Numbered from the stretch's first letter, positions 28,667-37,892 are shown. The stretch: DNA of 64,000 nucleotides from Pseudokordiimonas caeni (GCF_026719705.1 NZ_JAPPRR010000001.1:1713255-1777254), one strand, 5' to 3'. Numbers and translations are program-made. Notes: generated by a model from the letters alone, not told the origin.

Positions 28667-29746
28667 ATGACCAGCCCATTCTACGTTGATATTCCCCCGC
28701 CCAGTCCCACCATTTTTGTCAATGGCATCTGTCATCCGAACCTCTGGCTGTGGGATTCATGGACGGCCCATGATCAATCGTCGTTGCATCTCTATTGCCT
28801 CGCCCTGAATCGTCAGGCCTGTGACGGCAGCGCGATCCTGCCCGGAGACCGGAACAACTACCCCTTCCATATCCGTCACTTCCTGTCGGAAGACGATGGC
28901 ATCAGCTGGCGGGACCTCGGGGTTGTTGCCAAGCCCGGCGGTGCCGCGGACGGGGCCGATGGCCGCAATGTCTGGAGCGGCTCGGTGCTGCGCTCACACT
29001 CGGGAGCATGGCTCTATGGTTATACCGGCCTGCGCGTGAAGACGGATGAGCGGCAGTTCCTGCAAACCATCTGCATCGCTGATGGCACCACACCGAACGC
29101 CATCAGCGGATGGTCGCGCGAGGCGCTGTCCTGCCCTCTTCGGGACTACGACAGCATTCTCGCGGCCGGCTATTATCTTGGTGCCAAAGACAAACTCGGC
29201 AGCAACGCAGGAGAAGCCGGCGGCCCCATTCTGGCCTGGCGGGATCCGTTTCTTTTCTACGACAAAAGTGGCATCCTGAATGCCGTCTGGGCTGCCAAGC
29301 TTGGCCCCACCAAGCCAGCTGTCGCGCGCGCCACAATCCGCGAAACGGAAGACGGCTTCGTAATCGACAGGCTCTTTCCTCCCATCGCCCTGCCGGACGC
29401 CGCCGATTTCACGCAGGCTGAGGTTCCCAAAATCTATCTCGATGCGGCCAGCGGCCTGTATCTGATGCTGATTTCGGCCTGCGACAGGCTCTATGAAGGC
29501 CAGCCCAATGCGGAAGTGACAATGGAAATGCGGCTGTACAAGTCGCATGACCTGGAAGGACCGTGGCAGCCCTATGGCGGCGAGGGCAGCCGCCTGCCGG
29601 AGTTGCGGGATCTTTTCGGGGCGAGCATCATCTCCAGAGGTTTCAGCCCTGAAGAACTGGTCTTTCTCGGCCCCTACACCGAGAATGCAGGCCCGCTGAA
29701 GCAGCTTTCGTTTGCGCCGCCCGTGCGGATGAAACAGACAGCCTGA
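28667..29746 (+). CDS. GH32/GH68-like five-bladed beta-propeller glycosidase
   Basis: The 359-residue protein has the order of acidic motifs seen in clan GH-J enzymes: LWLWDSWTAHD at the N-terminus (Asp30, nucleophile position), NVWSGSVL, then AWRDPFLFYDK (RDP, about 190) and EVPKIYLD (about 250, acid/base). This resembles levansucrase/invertase-type fructosidases. No signal peptide is evident, so it should act on imported substrate in the cytoplasm. It lies 15 bases past the permease and shares a cluster with a fructokinase-like enzyme, which supports a fructoside. GH43 or GH117-like assignments cannot be excluded without structure comparison. Confidence 0.65.
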   Translation: MTSPFYVDIPPPSPTIFVNGICHPNLWLWDSWTAHDQSSLHLYCLALNRQACDGSAILPGDRNNYPFHIRHFLSEDDGISWRDLGVVAKPGGAADGADGRNVWSGSVLRSHSGAWLYGYTGLRVKTDERQFLQTICIADGTTPNAISGWSREALSCPLRDYDSILAAGYYLGAKDKLGSNAGEAGGPILAWRDPFLFYDKSGILNAVWAAKLGPTKPAVARATIRETEDGFVIDRLFPPIALPDAADFTQAEVPKIYLDAASGLYLMLISACDRLYEGQPNAEVTMEMRLYKSHDLEGPWQPYGGEGSRLPELRDLFGASIISRGFSPEELVFLGPYTENAGPLKQLSFAPPVRMKQTA

Positions 29747-29776
29747 AAAGCCCGAGCAGAAAAAGGGAGCAGTCCA

Positions 29777-30793
29777 TTGACCAAGTCCAGAAATGACCAT
29801 GCATCCGTTTGGGACCGTCGCCGGTTCATGCTGGCGGCCGGTATCGGTGCGCTTGCTGCTGCCAACTTGTCCGCAGGCTTGCCCGCGAGCGCCGATGAAA
29901 GATTTCCGCCCCTGCCGCCGCGTTCCAAAGCATGGGACGACGCTCCTGTGATGCCGCTATGGCCGGGCTCGCCGCCAGAGACAGGATTTGAGGCGCAGAA
30001 ATTGCCGGAAAAGTGGCCGGACATTTTCCTCCGCAACATCCACATGCCTGAACTGCGGATTTTCCGTCCCGCAAAGCCGAATGGCCGGGCGCTCCTCGCC
30101 ATTCCAGGCGGGGCTTACAGGTTTGTCTCGATCCAGAATGAAGGCGTGGATCTTGCCGCCGAAATGACTGCGCGTGGCTACACCGTCTTTGTCCTTGTCT
30201 ACCGTCTGCCGGGCGAAGGCTGGACCAACCGTTCAAACGTGCCGCTGCAGGACGCCCAACGGGCCGTCAGGCTGGTGCGGCATCATGCAGCCAAGTTCGG
30301 CTACGGCGCCGACAAGGTTGCCGTCGTCGGCTTCTCGGCCGGTGGTCATCTCGGGGCATCGCTGACAACCGCCTATGATGAAACCGTCTACCAGCCGGTG
30401 GATGCCGCCGACGAGCTTTCGGCACGGCCCGATGCCTCCGGCCTGATCTATCCGGTGATAAGCGTTGAGGCGCCGGTGACGCACGCTGAATCTGCCCTTT
30501 TGCTTCTGGGTGACAATCCTTCGGCTTCGCTGGTGGCCCACCGGTCGCCCGCGCAGCATGTCAGCCGCGACACACCGCCGGTGTTCCTGATGCATGCCGT
30601 GGATGACCCGGCCGTACCCATTGAGAACAGCCTGCTCATGATGGACGCCCTGCGGAAGGCCGGACGCCCGGTTGAGGCACATTTCTATGAAGAAGGCGGC
30701 CATGGCTTCGGGCTCGGATCGCCGGACGTGCCGGTTGGCACATGGCTCGCGGCTTTCGCCAAATGGCTGGATCGGCATTTGGGCAACAAGTGA
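29777..30793 (+). CDS. Exported alpha/beta-hydrolase esterase (BD-FAE/acetyl-xylan-esterase-like)
   Basis: The 338-residue protein has a Tat signal, DRRRFMLAAGIGALAAANL, at 14-32. The catalytic triad is visible: nucleophile Ser in GFSAGGHLG near 190, Asp in HAVDDPAVP and His in EGGHGFG near the C-terminus. An IPGGAYRF oxyanion segment stands near 113. This layout is typical of BD-FAE/axe-like esterases, which remove feruloyl or acetyl groups from sugars. The start is TTG at 29777 with GGGAG twelve bases upstream. It is the first of four exported or secreted hydrolases in the cluster. Confidence 0.82.
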   Translation: MTKSRNDHASVWDRRRFMLAAGIGALAAANLSAGLPASADERFPPLPPRSKAWDDAPVMPLWPGSPPETGFEAQKLPEKWPDIFLRNIHMPELRIFRPAKPNGRALLAIPGGAYRFVSIQNEGVDLAAEMTARGYTVFVLVYRLPGEGWTNRSNVPLQDAQRAVRLVRHHAAKFGYGADKVAVVGFSAGGHLGASLTTAYDETVYQPVDAADELSARPDASGLIYPVISVEAPVTHAESALLLLGDNPSASLVAHRSPAQHVSRDTPPVFLMHAVDDPAVPIENSLLMMDALRKAGRPVEAHFYEEGGHGFGLGSPDVPVGTWLAAFAKWLDRHLGNK

Positions 30794-30863
30794 CCAACGA
30801 TTTCGAGGGGGTAGGAAACGGATCGCCGTTTCCTGCTGTTGATTTCTACCGGGAGGACTATGG

Positions 30864-31958
30864 ATGACGACCTTCAACAGACGCGATTTGATGAAACTGA
30901 CAGGCACGGCCATGCTGGCGGCACTTACCGCCCCGAAGGCGATGGCCGCCATGGCATCTGAACCCGCCATGAGCCCGCCACCCGTCGGCGATCCGCTTCA
31001 GCCTATCGACCCCGAGCTGCGCCCGGCCGCAGAGCAGGTGCTGAAGTTCACGGCTGACATGCCACCCCTGACCATGGAGGGGTTGCCGAAACTGCGGGCG
31101 GGCGGCGCTGCCTTTGCGGCCCCGCACCTGCCGGACATTCCGGTAGAAGAACGCACCATCCCGGTCGGCAAGGGCATGCCGGACGTGAAGATCTTCATCG
31201 TCAACGCCAAGGCTGGGGCCAAGCGCCCGGGGATCCTGCACATGCATGGCGGCGGCTATATTGCCGGGGCAGCCAAGTGGGAAATCCGCTATGTACAGGA
31301 AGTCGCCCGCGACCTTGATTGCATCGTGGTGAGCGTTGAGTACCGGCTGGCGCCGGAGACAACCTATATCGGCTCTGTCGAGGACAATTATGCCGGCCTG
31401 CGCTGGATGTATGACCATGCAACAGAGCTGGGCCTTGACCCTGACCGCATCGCCGTGATGGGTGAAAGTGCCGGTGGCGGCCACGCCGCCCGCCTTGCCA
31501 TCACAGCGCGCGACCGCGGCGAGGTGCCCCTTGTGCTGCAGGCGCTGATCTATCCGATGCTCGATGACCGCACGGGCTCGACCATCCATCCGCCCGCTCA
31601 TATCGCCACTGTCGGTTGGGACGGACAGGCCAACAGGTTTGGCTGGCAATCCTTCCTCGGACAGGAACCGGGTGTGAAGGGCGTGCCGGCGGCGGGCGTA
31701 CCGGCGCGGGTTGAAGACCTGTCCGGCCTTGCCCCGGCCTTTATCGCCGTCGGCGGCGTGGACCTGTTCGTTCAGGAAGACATTGCCTATGCGACCCGGC
31801 TGCTGGAGGCCCGCGTACCGACCGAGCTTCTGGTGGTACCGGGCGCCTTCCACGGCTTCGACCGCGTGGCCCCCGAAACCTACCCGGCGCGCCAGTTCAC
31901 CACGGCCAAACTGAATGCACTGCGCCGCGCATTCGGTGAAACACTTCCCGCGGCCTGA
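30864..31958 (+). CDS. Exported HSL-family alpha/beta-hydrolase esterase
   Basis: The 364-residue protein has a Tat signal (NRRDLMKLTGTAMLAAL, 5-21), the oxyanion motif MHGGGY of hormone-sensitive-lipase-family esterases, the nucleophile elbow GESAGGG, an Asp in GGVDLFVQ and the His of AFHGFD. It is separate from the BD-FAE type at 29777 but follows it on the same strand. Such enzymes hydrolyse short or aromatic acyl esters. Substrate is inferred from context to be an acylated sugar. Confidence 0.83.
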   Translation: MTTFNRRDLMKLTGTAMLAALTAPKAMAAMASEPAMSPPPVGDPLQPIDPELRPAAEQVLKFTADMPPLTMEGLPKLRAGGAAFAAPHLPDIPVEERTIPVGKGMPDVKIFIVNAKAGAKRPGILHMHGGGYIAGAAKWEIRYVQEVARDLDCIVVSVEYRLAPETTYIGSVEDNYAGLRWMYDHATELGLDPDRIAVMGESAGGGHAARLAITARDRGEVPLVLQALIYPMLDDRTGSTIHPPAHIATVGWDGQANRFGWQSFLGQEPGVKGVPAAGVPARVEDLSGLAPAFIAVGGVDLFVQEDIAYATRLLEARVPTELLVVPGAFHGFDRVAPETYPARQFTTAKLNALRRAFGETLPAA

Positions 31959-31972
31959 CCCTTGTCCGCGTT

Positions 31973-32001
31973 TGCCGCACCGGTCCCTCGCCGGTGCGGC
32001 A
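31973..32001 (+). terminator. Strong intercistronic hairpin
   Basis: TGCCGCACCGG and CCGGTGCGGCA form a perfect 11-bp stem with a 7-base loop, 14 bases past the esterase stop codon. There is no T-run, so it may attenuate or stabilise the transcript rather than terminate fully. Confidence 0.5.
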
Positions 32002-32035
32002 CCCTCGATCATTGCACGACCACTCGGAGCACCCC

Positions 32036-33391
32036 ATGAAACCAGTCCTGAAGTTTTTGGCGCTCGGCCTTTTCTCGCTGCCTGCCTATGCAGCAGATCA
32101 CGTTGACTCCACCCTGAAGGCCGGGGCAGCAAAGGTAGAATTCACCCCGGACGCCACTGCGCTACCGGAGGGCTATCTGGGTATCCTCGATCCCGTTTAT
32201 GTGCGTGCACTTGTCTTGCAAACGGGGAAAAGCAAGGCCGCCCTCGTCAGTGTCGACGCCGGCGCCATCCCCGATCAGGTCTGGCTGGCTGCAAGCGAAG
32301 CATCCGCAAAACTCGGCATTCCGAGAGAAGCGCTGCAGGTGACAGCCACCCATACCCATAGTGTGCCCCGCGATTTGGGGGCCGTGCTTTCAGCCAGGAT
32401 CGCCGAAGCCCTGAAGGCTGCCGACGCCCGGCTGGAGCCCGCGAGGATCGCGTATGGCGAAGGCGTCTCCTTCATCAATGTGAACCGCAACATGATCGAC
32501 CCCGAAACCCGCAAATGGTGGGAAGGGCCGAACTATGACGGCCCGTCGGATAAAACGGTTGCCGTTGTGAAGGTTGAAACCACGAACGGCCAGCCGATCG
32601 CGCTTTATTATAATTATGCCGTCCATGCGGTGATCACCGGCCAGCTTGATAAAGTGAGCGGCGACATTCCCGGCGCCACCTCGCGCTATATCGAGGATGC
32701 GCTTGATGACAGGGCGGTCGCCTTGTGGTCAGAAGGGGCAGCTGGCGACCAGAACCCGATCTTTTTCCAGCAGACCTATGACCTGCGCGAAATCCGCATC
32801 AAGGATTTTGCAGCACGCGGCATTGATATCAGCAATACGATGCTGCCGGGTGGCAAAGAGCTCGATCGCAGCAACCCTGCCGTCCTGAAGCTGATGAAAC
32901 AGCAAGAGCAGATGATCGCATCGATGGGCCAGATGCTGGGTGAAGAAGTGCTGCATGTGGCGCGCAGCAATATGAACCGGGCTGAAACTGTCCCCGTGAT
33001 ATACGGCAGCCAGAAAGACATCACCTGCCCCGGCCGCACCCGCACCGATGAAGGCCGGGCGGGAGCCCCCGGCACTTATGTGGACGCAGATCCCGTGCCC
33101 ATTCGCCTCAGCCTCCTGCGCGTGGGCGATATCGTGATCGGCGGGGTGAATGCCGAGGTGTTCAACCCCATCGCCATGAAGTTCAAGGCGCGTTCGCCTT
33201 TTGCCCGGACCGTGATGGCAACACTGACAAACGGCTATGCACCGTCGGGTTATATTCCCCACGATGCCGCCTATGCCCAATATACGTTCGAGGTGGTCTC
33301 ATCCCGCCTGAAACCCGGCTGCGCGGAAGAGGCCATCGCAGAAGGGCTTCTTGACCTGATCGAAGGATCGGAAAAAGCCCGCCTGCGCTGA
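32036..33391 (+). CDS. Secreted neutral/alkaline-ceramidase-like hydrolase
   Basis: The 451-residue protein has a Sec signal peptide (FLALGLFSLPAYAA). The chain then resembles the N-terminal domain of neutral/alkaline non-lysosomal ceramidases: KVEFTPD..LPEGYLGI, LVSVDAGAI, the zinc-site motif TATHTHSVPRD near 102-112, and YYNYAVHAVITG with a further His. The C-terminal immunoglobulin-like domain of true ceramidases (about 650 residues) is missing. Members of this shorter group are amidases or esterases of unknown substrate often found in polysaccharide-use loci. Start at the ATG at 32036; longer upstream frame rejected because the signal peptide begins here. Confidence 0.72.
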   Translation: MKPVLKFLALGLFSLPAYAADHVDSTLKAGAAKVEFTPDATALPEGYLGILDPVYVRALVLQTGKSKAALVSVDAGAIPDQVWLAASEASAKLGIPREALQVTATHTHSVPRDLGAVLSARIAEALKAADARLEPARIAYGEGVSFINVNRNMIDPETRKWWEGPNYDGPSDKTVAVVKVETTNGQPIALYYNYAVHAVITGQLDKVSGDIPGATSRYIEDALDDRAVALWSEGAAGDQNPIFFQQTYDLREIRIKDFAARGIDISNTMLPGGKELDRSNPAVLKLMKQQEQMIASMGQMLGEEVLHVARSNMNRAETVPVIYGSQKDITCPGRTRTDEGRAGAPGTYVDADPVPIRLSLLRVGDIVIGGVNAEVFNPIAMKFKARSPFARTVMATLTNGYAPSGYIPHDAAYAQYTFEVVSSRLKPGCAEEAIAEGLLDLIEGSEKARLR

Positions 33392-33400
33392 CCCTGGCCG

Positions 33401-35122
33401 TTACCGCTTGATACTGCGCAGTTCATCCCTGTCAGGGGCGAACGCCAGCCTCGGCGCGTCATCCCAGATCATACAGGGCTCCTCTACAGGCTCATAGGGT
33501 TTCCAATCGGGGATGCCCGCATGATTGGGATTGCCTGTCCGGGCGAAGGCGATCCAGGCATCCGCCATCCGGTTGCCAAGCGCCTCGGCACGCGGGCCAC
33601 CGCCTGTCATGGTGTCGCACCTGTCGGTGTTGGCGAAGACGAACGGAATATCCAGACAATGGAAGGCACGGGGCCGGCCATCCAGAACCGGGGGCTGCCA
33701 GTTGAACGAATAAAGATAAGCGGGCGCCTTGCCGAGCGCGGCCTTCGACGCCGCCTGATCAATCGCCGCCTGCCGGACGGGGGACGTGGCAATCCGTGAC
33801 CACAGATCGAAGGGCGATGCATCCGGCGTGTGCGCCCTGAAAGCCTGCACGATCCGGCTGCCCTGCCCCGGGAACATGGCTTCAACCTTCGCAGCAAGGC
33901 CTGCCTCGTCCATGCCTTCATCCCCGGGCGTCATCACCCCGTTGATGAATTCGTTGAGCGTGGTGCCGATCATCATCGGCACATCAGCGGTTATACCGGG
34001 TGCCGTCGGCCCGAAAGGAGCCGCCGGGATAACGGCGCCGTCCGCCACCGGCGCAAAATTCAGATTGAGGGCAAACTGGCGCACATCCACATAACCGGGG
34101 AATGGCGCATTCTCGCGCTGCATCACGGCATCGCATGCCAGCCGGATGTGGTCATACGGCATGGCTTGAAGCTCATCCACCGTTTGCCGGTTCAACCCCA
34201 GCTCGGCCACCAGCAGATCGGCGAGGCGGCGCGACATATCCTGCGAAATCGCATTGGTGAACGAGCCGCTTTGCACCACGGCCCTGTGGAACAGGCCTTT
34301 TGCCGCCGGCATGCCCATGAGGGCGCTGACCTTGGCACCGCCGCCCGATTGGCCGAAGATCATCACCCGGTCCGGGTCACCGCCAAATTCAGCGATGTTA
34401 TCGCGCACCCATTCAAGCGCTGCGACGATATCGAGCATCCCGACATTGCCGGACCGGGCATAGCGGTCGCCGTAGCCGGAAAGATCGAGATAGCCGAGAA
34501 GATTGAGCCGGTGATTGAGCGTGACGACCACCACGTCACCCCGGCTCGCCAGATTTTCGCCGTCAAAGGCCGGCAGGTCATGCCCGGATCCGGCAACAAA
34601 GCCACCACCATGCAGCCAGACCATCACGGGCCGGCGACCATTATCCCGGATACCGGGCGTCCAGACATTCACCCGCAGGCAATCTTCGCCCGCGACGCTG
34701 TCGTTCCACTGGAAGATGAAGGCGGATTCGTCATGAAAGCGCCCCATGCCCTTGTCCTGCGGCGCAATCAGTCCGTAATGCAGGGAGCTGCGCACCCCGG
34801 CCCACGGCTGTGGCTTTTCGGGCGCACGGAAGCGGTTCTCGCCACCTGTTGAAGCGCCATAGGGCATACCCTTGAAGGTGAAGATCCCGTTTCGGATATA
34901 ACCGCCAACCTTGCCATACTGTGTTTCGACGATTGCCGCACCGGTCTTTGCAACGAGCCGGTCACGTCCGGCCTTTGCTTTTTCATAGGCAGGTTCGGCG
35001 GCTGTAACCCCGCCCATGCCCGAAGCCGCCCCTGCGGCCGCCCCTGCGAGAACGGCCGCACCCTTCAGAAAGGCCCGCCGCCCCATGTGATCATTTGAAG
35101 TGTCGTCTGGATGTTTGGTCAT
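33401..35122 (-). CDS. Exported carboxylesterase, type B (PnbA-like)
   Basis: The 573-residue protein has a Tat signal (GRRAFLKGAAVLAGAAAGAA) and the type-B carboxylesterase fold. VWLHGGGFVAGSG forms the oxyanion hole, FGQSGGGAK is the nucleophile elbow, and conserved EDCLRVNVWTP precedes. This family includes feruloyl and tannin esterases as well as broad carboxylesterases. I choose the ATG at 35122, 6 bases after GGGGAGG. It is convergent with the ceramidase-like gene (9-base gap) and upstream of a TonB receptor terminator. It is likely part of the same sugar-ester cluster. Confidence 0.85.
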   Translation of the reverse strand: MTKHPDDTSNDHMGRRAFLKGAAVLAGAAAGAASGMGGVTAAEPAYEKAKAGRDRLVAKTGAAIVETQYGKVGGYIRNGIFTFKGMPYGASTGGENRFRAPEKPQPWAGVRSSLHYGLIAPQDKGMGRFHDESAFIFQWNDSVAGEDCLRVNVWTPGIRDNGRRPVMVWLHGGGFVAGSGHDLPAFDGENLASRGDVVVVTLNHRLNLLGYLDLSGYGDRYARSGNVGMLDIVAALEWVRDNIAEFGGDPDRVMIFGQSGGGAKVSALMGMPAAKGLFHRAVVQSGSFTNAISQDMSRRLADLLVAELGLNRQTVDELQAMPYDHIRLACDAVMQRENAPFPGYVDVRQFALNLNFAPVADGAVIPAAPFGPTAPGITADVPMMIGTTLNEFINGVMTPGDEGMDEAGLAAKVEAMFPGQGSRIVQAFRAHTPDASPFDLWSRIATSPVRQAAIDQAASKAALGKAPAYLYSFNWQPPVLDGRPRAFHCLDIPFVFANTDRCDTMTGGGPRAEALGNRMADAWIAFARTGNPNHAGIPDWKPYEPVEEPCMIWDDAPRLAFAPDRDELRSIKR

Positions 35123-35196
35123 CAAAGCCTCCCCTATATATCCTTGCCCCTGGCGACCCTTCGCTTAGGAAAGCGCTACCCGATTGCCTGAAAAGA

Positions 35197-35231
35197 AAGA
35201 GGGCCAAGGTCTCTCGATACCCGGCCCTCTT
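35197..35231 (-). terminator. Terminator of the sugar-ester TonB receptor
   Basis: AAGAGGGCC (35197-35205) pairs with GGCCCTCTT (35223-35231). On the minus strand TTTCTTTTC follows, a reasonable T-rich tail. It is 23 bases beyond the receptor stop codon. Confidence 0.7.
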
Positions 35232-35253
35232 CTTACTCGCTCAGACGGTTGCC

Positions 35254-37467
35254 TCAGTTCATATAGAGCCTGAAGGCAACACCGATCGTGCGGGGACGCG
35301 GTCCAGCAAGAAGGGTCGGGCCATTGGCCGAGGTAGGACCACGCAGATCGCTGAGGTTGCTGCCGAAAAGCCGGAACTCATATTGATCGCGGCGGAAAGC
35401 GACGCTCGCGTCATAAAGCTCGTAGGCATCAAGCGTGTCGACCGTCGCATCCTGATTCTTCGCTTCACCGTTGAAGGTGGCGGAGGCGTTTGCCGTCATT
35501 TCCCAGTCACCAAGCGTGGTGCTATAGTCCAGATCGAAGCGGACATTATAGGGCGGCGTGTTGAACAGCCGTTCGCCATTTGCAGCACGCGGCGTCGCCT
35601 CGGCAAAGGCCGGGATCACGTTGGTGAATTCCGACGAGTTATAGTTGGCAATCGCGTTGACCCGCAGCCCCTCGATCGGGGTCATCCACTGGATTTCGGC
35701 ATCGATACCCTGTGTTTTGCCGTCCCCGAGGTTGGCGAATGCGGAAAGTCCGATCGAGGTGTTAAAGGCGCTCTGCAGGTTGGTATATTTGATATCATAG
35801 ACACTGGCGGCAACCTGCAGACGGTTATCGAAGAGCGAGCCCTTGGCGCCGATTTCGATGTTGCGCAGCTTGTCCGGAGTCAGCGAAATATTGCTCGGCA
35901 CACCGTCCGCGATCACGGCATCAGCCTGGGCCTGCGATTGCAGGATACTGCTGCGGAAGCCCGTACCCGCGTTGATGAAGAGCATCCAGTCATCGCTCGG
36001 GTGATAGGCAAGGTTCGCCCGCCATGTCCAGGCATCAAGCTTGTCGTCGCTTGCGGCCGGAACGCCGTTCGAAACGGAGTCCGAGCTACGGCTATCCTTG
36101 AAATAACGGAGGCCGAAAAGCGGCACCAGCTTGCCACCAAACATATCGTAGCTGATTTCCGAGAAGATCGAGCCGTTCTCGGTGCGCGTGATGGTCTCGC
36201 CGCCGAGGGCGAGTGTCGGGAAGTTCAGGCTGAACTCATAAACGCCCTTGGCATTCTGGTAGAACATGCCGCCAACCCAGTGGAACGGACTGTCATCCGA
36301 TGAAGCAAGCCGGAATTCGTTCACGAAATTCTTGGCATCGCCCCCGTTGATCAGGATGCCGGTGCCAAGCGGCGCACCAAGGCCAAGACCCACACCAAAC
36401 CCGCCGGGCAGCGAACGCTGATAGGAGGTCGCGTTGGTCAGGGTGACCGTATCGAAGTCATAGGTGATCGTGTTCGAGAAATAGTTGGCACTGCGCTTGT
36501 CATACCCCTCGAACGTGCCCTGATTGGCCGCATACGGCGGATCGACCGAGTCCATCACATTCAGATAGTCCTGATCGGTCGAGAAGTGCCAGCCGCGCAT
36601 CCGCAACGTCAGCTGGTCGCTCGGCTTCCAGAGAACCACAGCTTGCAGGTTCTCGGCCTTGATATCGTTGGCGTCCGTCTTCAGGGGCGTACCCGTAGGG
36701 GCGCCTTCATAGATATCGTTGTAACCGGCACGGAAGTCGTAGCTGCCGCTGATACGGATGGCGAGCTTGTCTTTCACCACCGGGATCGACACAGCGGCGG
36801 AACCACGATAGTCGAAGTCATCCGCATCCTTGGTTTTGGACAGCGAAAGCTCGCCCTCCATCCCGAATTCCTCGAGGTCTGGATTCTTGGTGCGATAGAT
36901 GATCACCCCGCCCATCGAGCCCTGACCATAGAGCGTGCCTTGCGGACCGCGCAGCACTTCAACACGTTCGATATCGAAATATTGCAGCGGCGGCGCGGCC
37001 TGGAAGTTCGGCACACCGAAGGGCGTATCGTCGAGATAATAGCCGACCATCCCGTCGCCGACCGGGCCGCCGGCCCCTGACCCCCGGAACGAGAAGATGC
37101 GGTAACCGGCACCGATTTCCTGTGCCTGCGATGCACCGGGGATCAGCTTGATCAGCTCGGCGCCTTCCCGGATGTTGCGGGCAGCGAGCGAGTCGCCGCT
37201 GAAGGCCTGAATGGCCATGGGCACGTCGCTCAGTGCCCGCGCCCCTGTTTTGGTGGCGGAGACGACGATTTCGTCGATAACGAATTCGGTGTCAGCGTCT
37301 GCTGCGCCCTGCTCTTGCGCATAGGCCGGAGCACCGGCCAGAGCCGCCAGAATGGCATAAGCAGCCACGCCGGATGAAAGACCCGGACGACGCATAGCTG
37401 TCGCCGTGAATCCCCGTTGGTTCATGCTGGAGGCAGAATCCAGCAGGCTCGCGTTGTTCATAAGCAT
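35254..37467 (-). CDS. TonB-dependent outer-membrane receptor, LacI-type operators upstream
   Basis: The 737-residue receptor has an extended signal sequence ending near PAYAQEQG. A TonB-box-like FVIDEIVVSATKTG follows, then a plug (VEVLRGPQGTLYGQGSMGG) and a barrel ending FRLYMN. The start is the ATG at 37467 after GGGGAGGG; an upstream in-frame start at 37494 would place the ribosome site inside the gene. Two palindromes of the same type as at the kinase/permease promoter precede it (37490-37503 and 37544-37557). This makes it the likely outer-membrane entry for the substrate of the sugar-ester cluster. Confidence 0.9.
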   Translation of the reverse strand: MLMNNASLLDSASSMNQRGFTATAMRRPGLSSGVAAYAILAALAGAPAYAQEQGAADADTEFVIDEIVVSATKTGARALSDVPMAIQAFSGDSLAARNIREGAELIKLIPGASQAQEIGAGYRIFSFRGSGAGGPVGDGMVGYYLDDTPFGVPNFQAAPPLQYFDIERVEVLRGPQGTLYGQGSMGGVIIYRTKNPDLEEFGMEGELSLSKTKDADDFDYRGSAAVSIPVVKDKLAIRISGSYDFRAGYNDIYEGAPTGTPLKTDANDIKAENLQAVVLWKPSDQLTLRMRGWHFSTDQDYLNVMDSVDPPYAANQGTFEGYDKRSANYFSNTITYDFDTVTLTNATSYQRSLPGGFGVGLGLGAPLGTGILINGGDAKNFVNEFRLASSDDSPFHWVGGMFYQNAKGVYEFSLNFPTLALGGETITRTENGSIFSEISYDMFGGKLVPLFGLRYFKDSRSSDSVSNGVPAASDDKLDAWTWRANLAYHPSDDWMLFINAGTGFRSSILQSQAQADAVIADGVPSNISLTPDKLRNIEIGAKGSLFDNRLQVAASVYDIKYTNLQSAFNTSIGLSAFANLGDGKTQGIDAEIQWMTPIEGLRVNAIANYNSSEFTNVIPAFAEATPRAANGERLFNTPPYNVRFDLDYSTTLGDWEMTANASATFNGEAKNQDATVDTLDAYELYDASVAFRRDQYEFRLFGSNLSDLRGPTSANGPTLLAGPRPRTIGVAFRLYMN

Positions 37468-37489
37468 AATCCCTCCCCAATGCTCTCTG

Positions 37490-37557
37490 TACAATCGATT
37501 GGCTTTTCCCTAGCACGGCCCAAAACCCTTTACAAGAGGCCAATACAAACGATTGTA
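37490..37557. promoter_or_regulatory. Pair of LacI-type operators before the TonB receptor
   Basis: TACAATCGATTGGC (37490-37503) and TACAAACGATTGTA (37544-37557) match the sites at 27335 and 27358; the second is a palindrome with one mismatched pair and a central CG. Their centres are 54 bases apart. Together with the kinase/permease sites they define a small LacI regulon inside the window. Confidence 0.75.
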
Positions 37558-37819
37558 TTTTTGTTGGAAAAGTTCCGGACGCTGCTGAGGTGAATACCCC
37601 GGACCAACGTAATGGAAAGAACAAGGATTTTCTGAAAGCGCAGCAATCAGCCCTTACATGGCTAACCCAAACACTGAAGCCCCCAGCCGCGATAATCACC
37701 ACTGAGCCAGTGATCTGAAAGGAGTGGCCTGAGCTTCGCCGCTACCCCAGCATCGGACCGGCAACTACTCTGCTGGCTGATTCAATAAAAACATCAATAA
37801 AATCAAAAATTTAAAGTCA

Positions 37820-37892
37820 TTGGTGCCCGCTGCCGGCACCAGAGTCTTATTGAAATCAATAAGCTGAAGGCACTTGGCGCAGTTTTGGCGCA
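37820..37892 (+). repeat. att-like direct repeat, copy B
   Basis: Same orientation and length as copy A at 3525-3597, with the first 26 bases identical. It has the TGGTGCC-7 bases-GGCACCA core and two TTGGCGCA boxes. Its last base is one position from the stop codon of the flavin reductase gene on the opposite strand. Confidence 0.6.
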
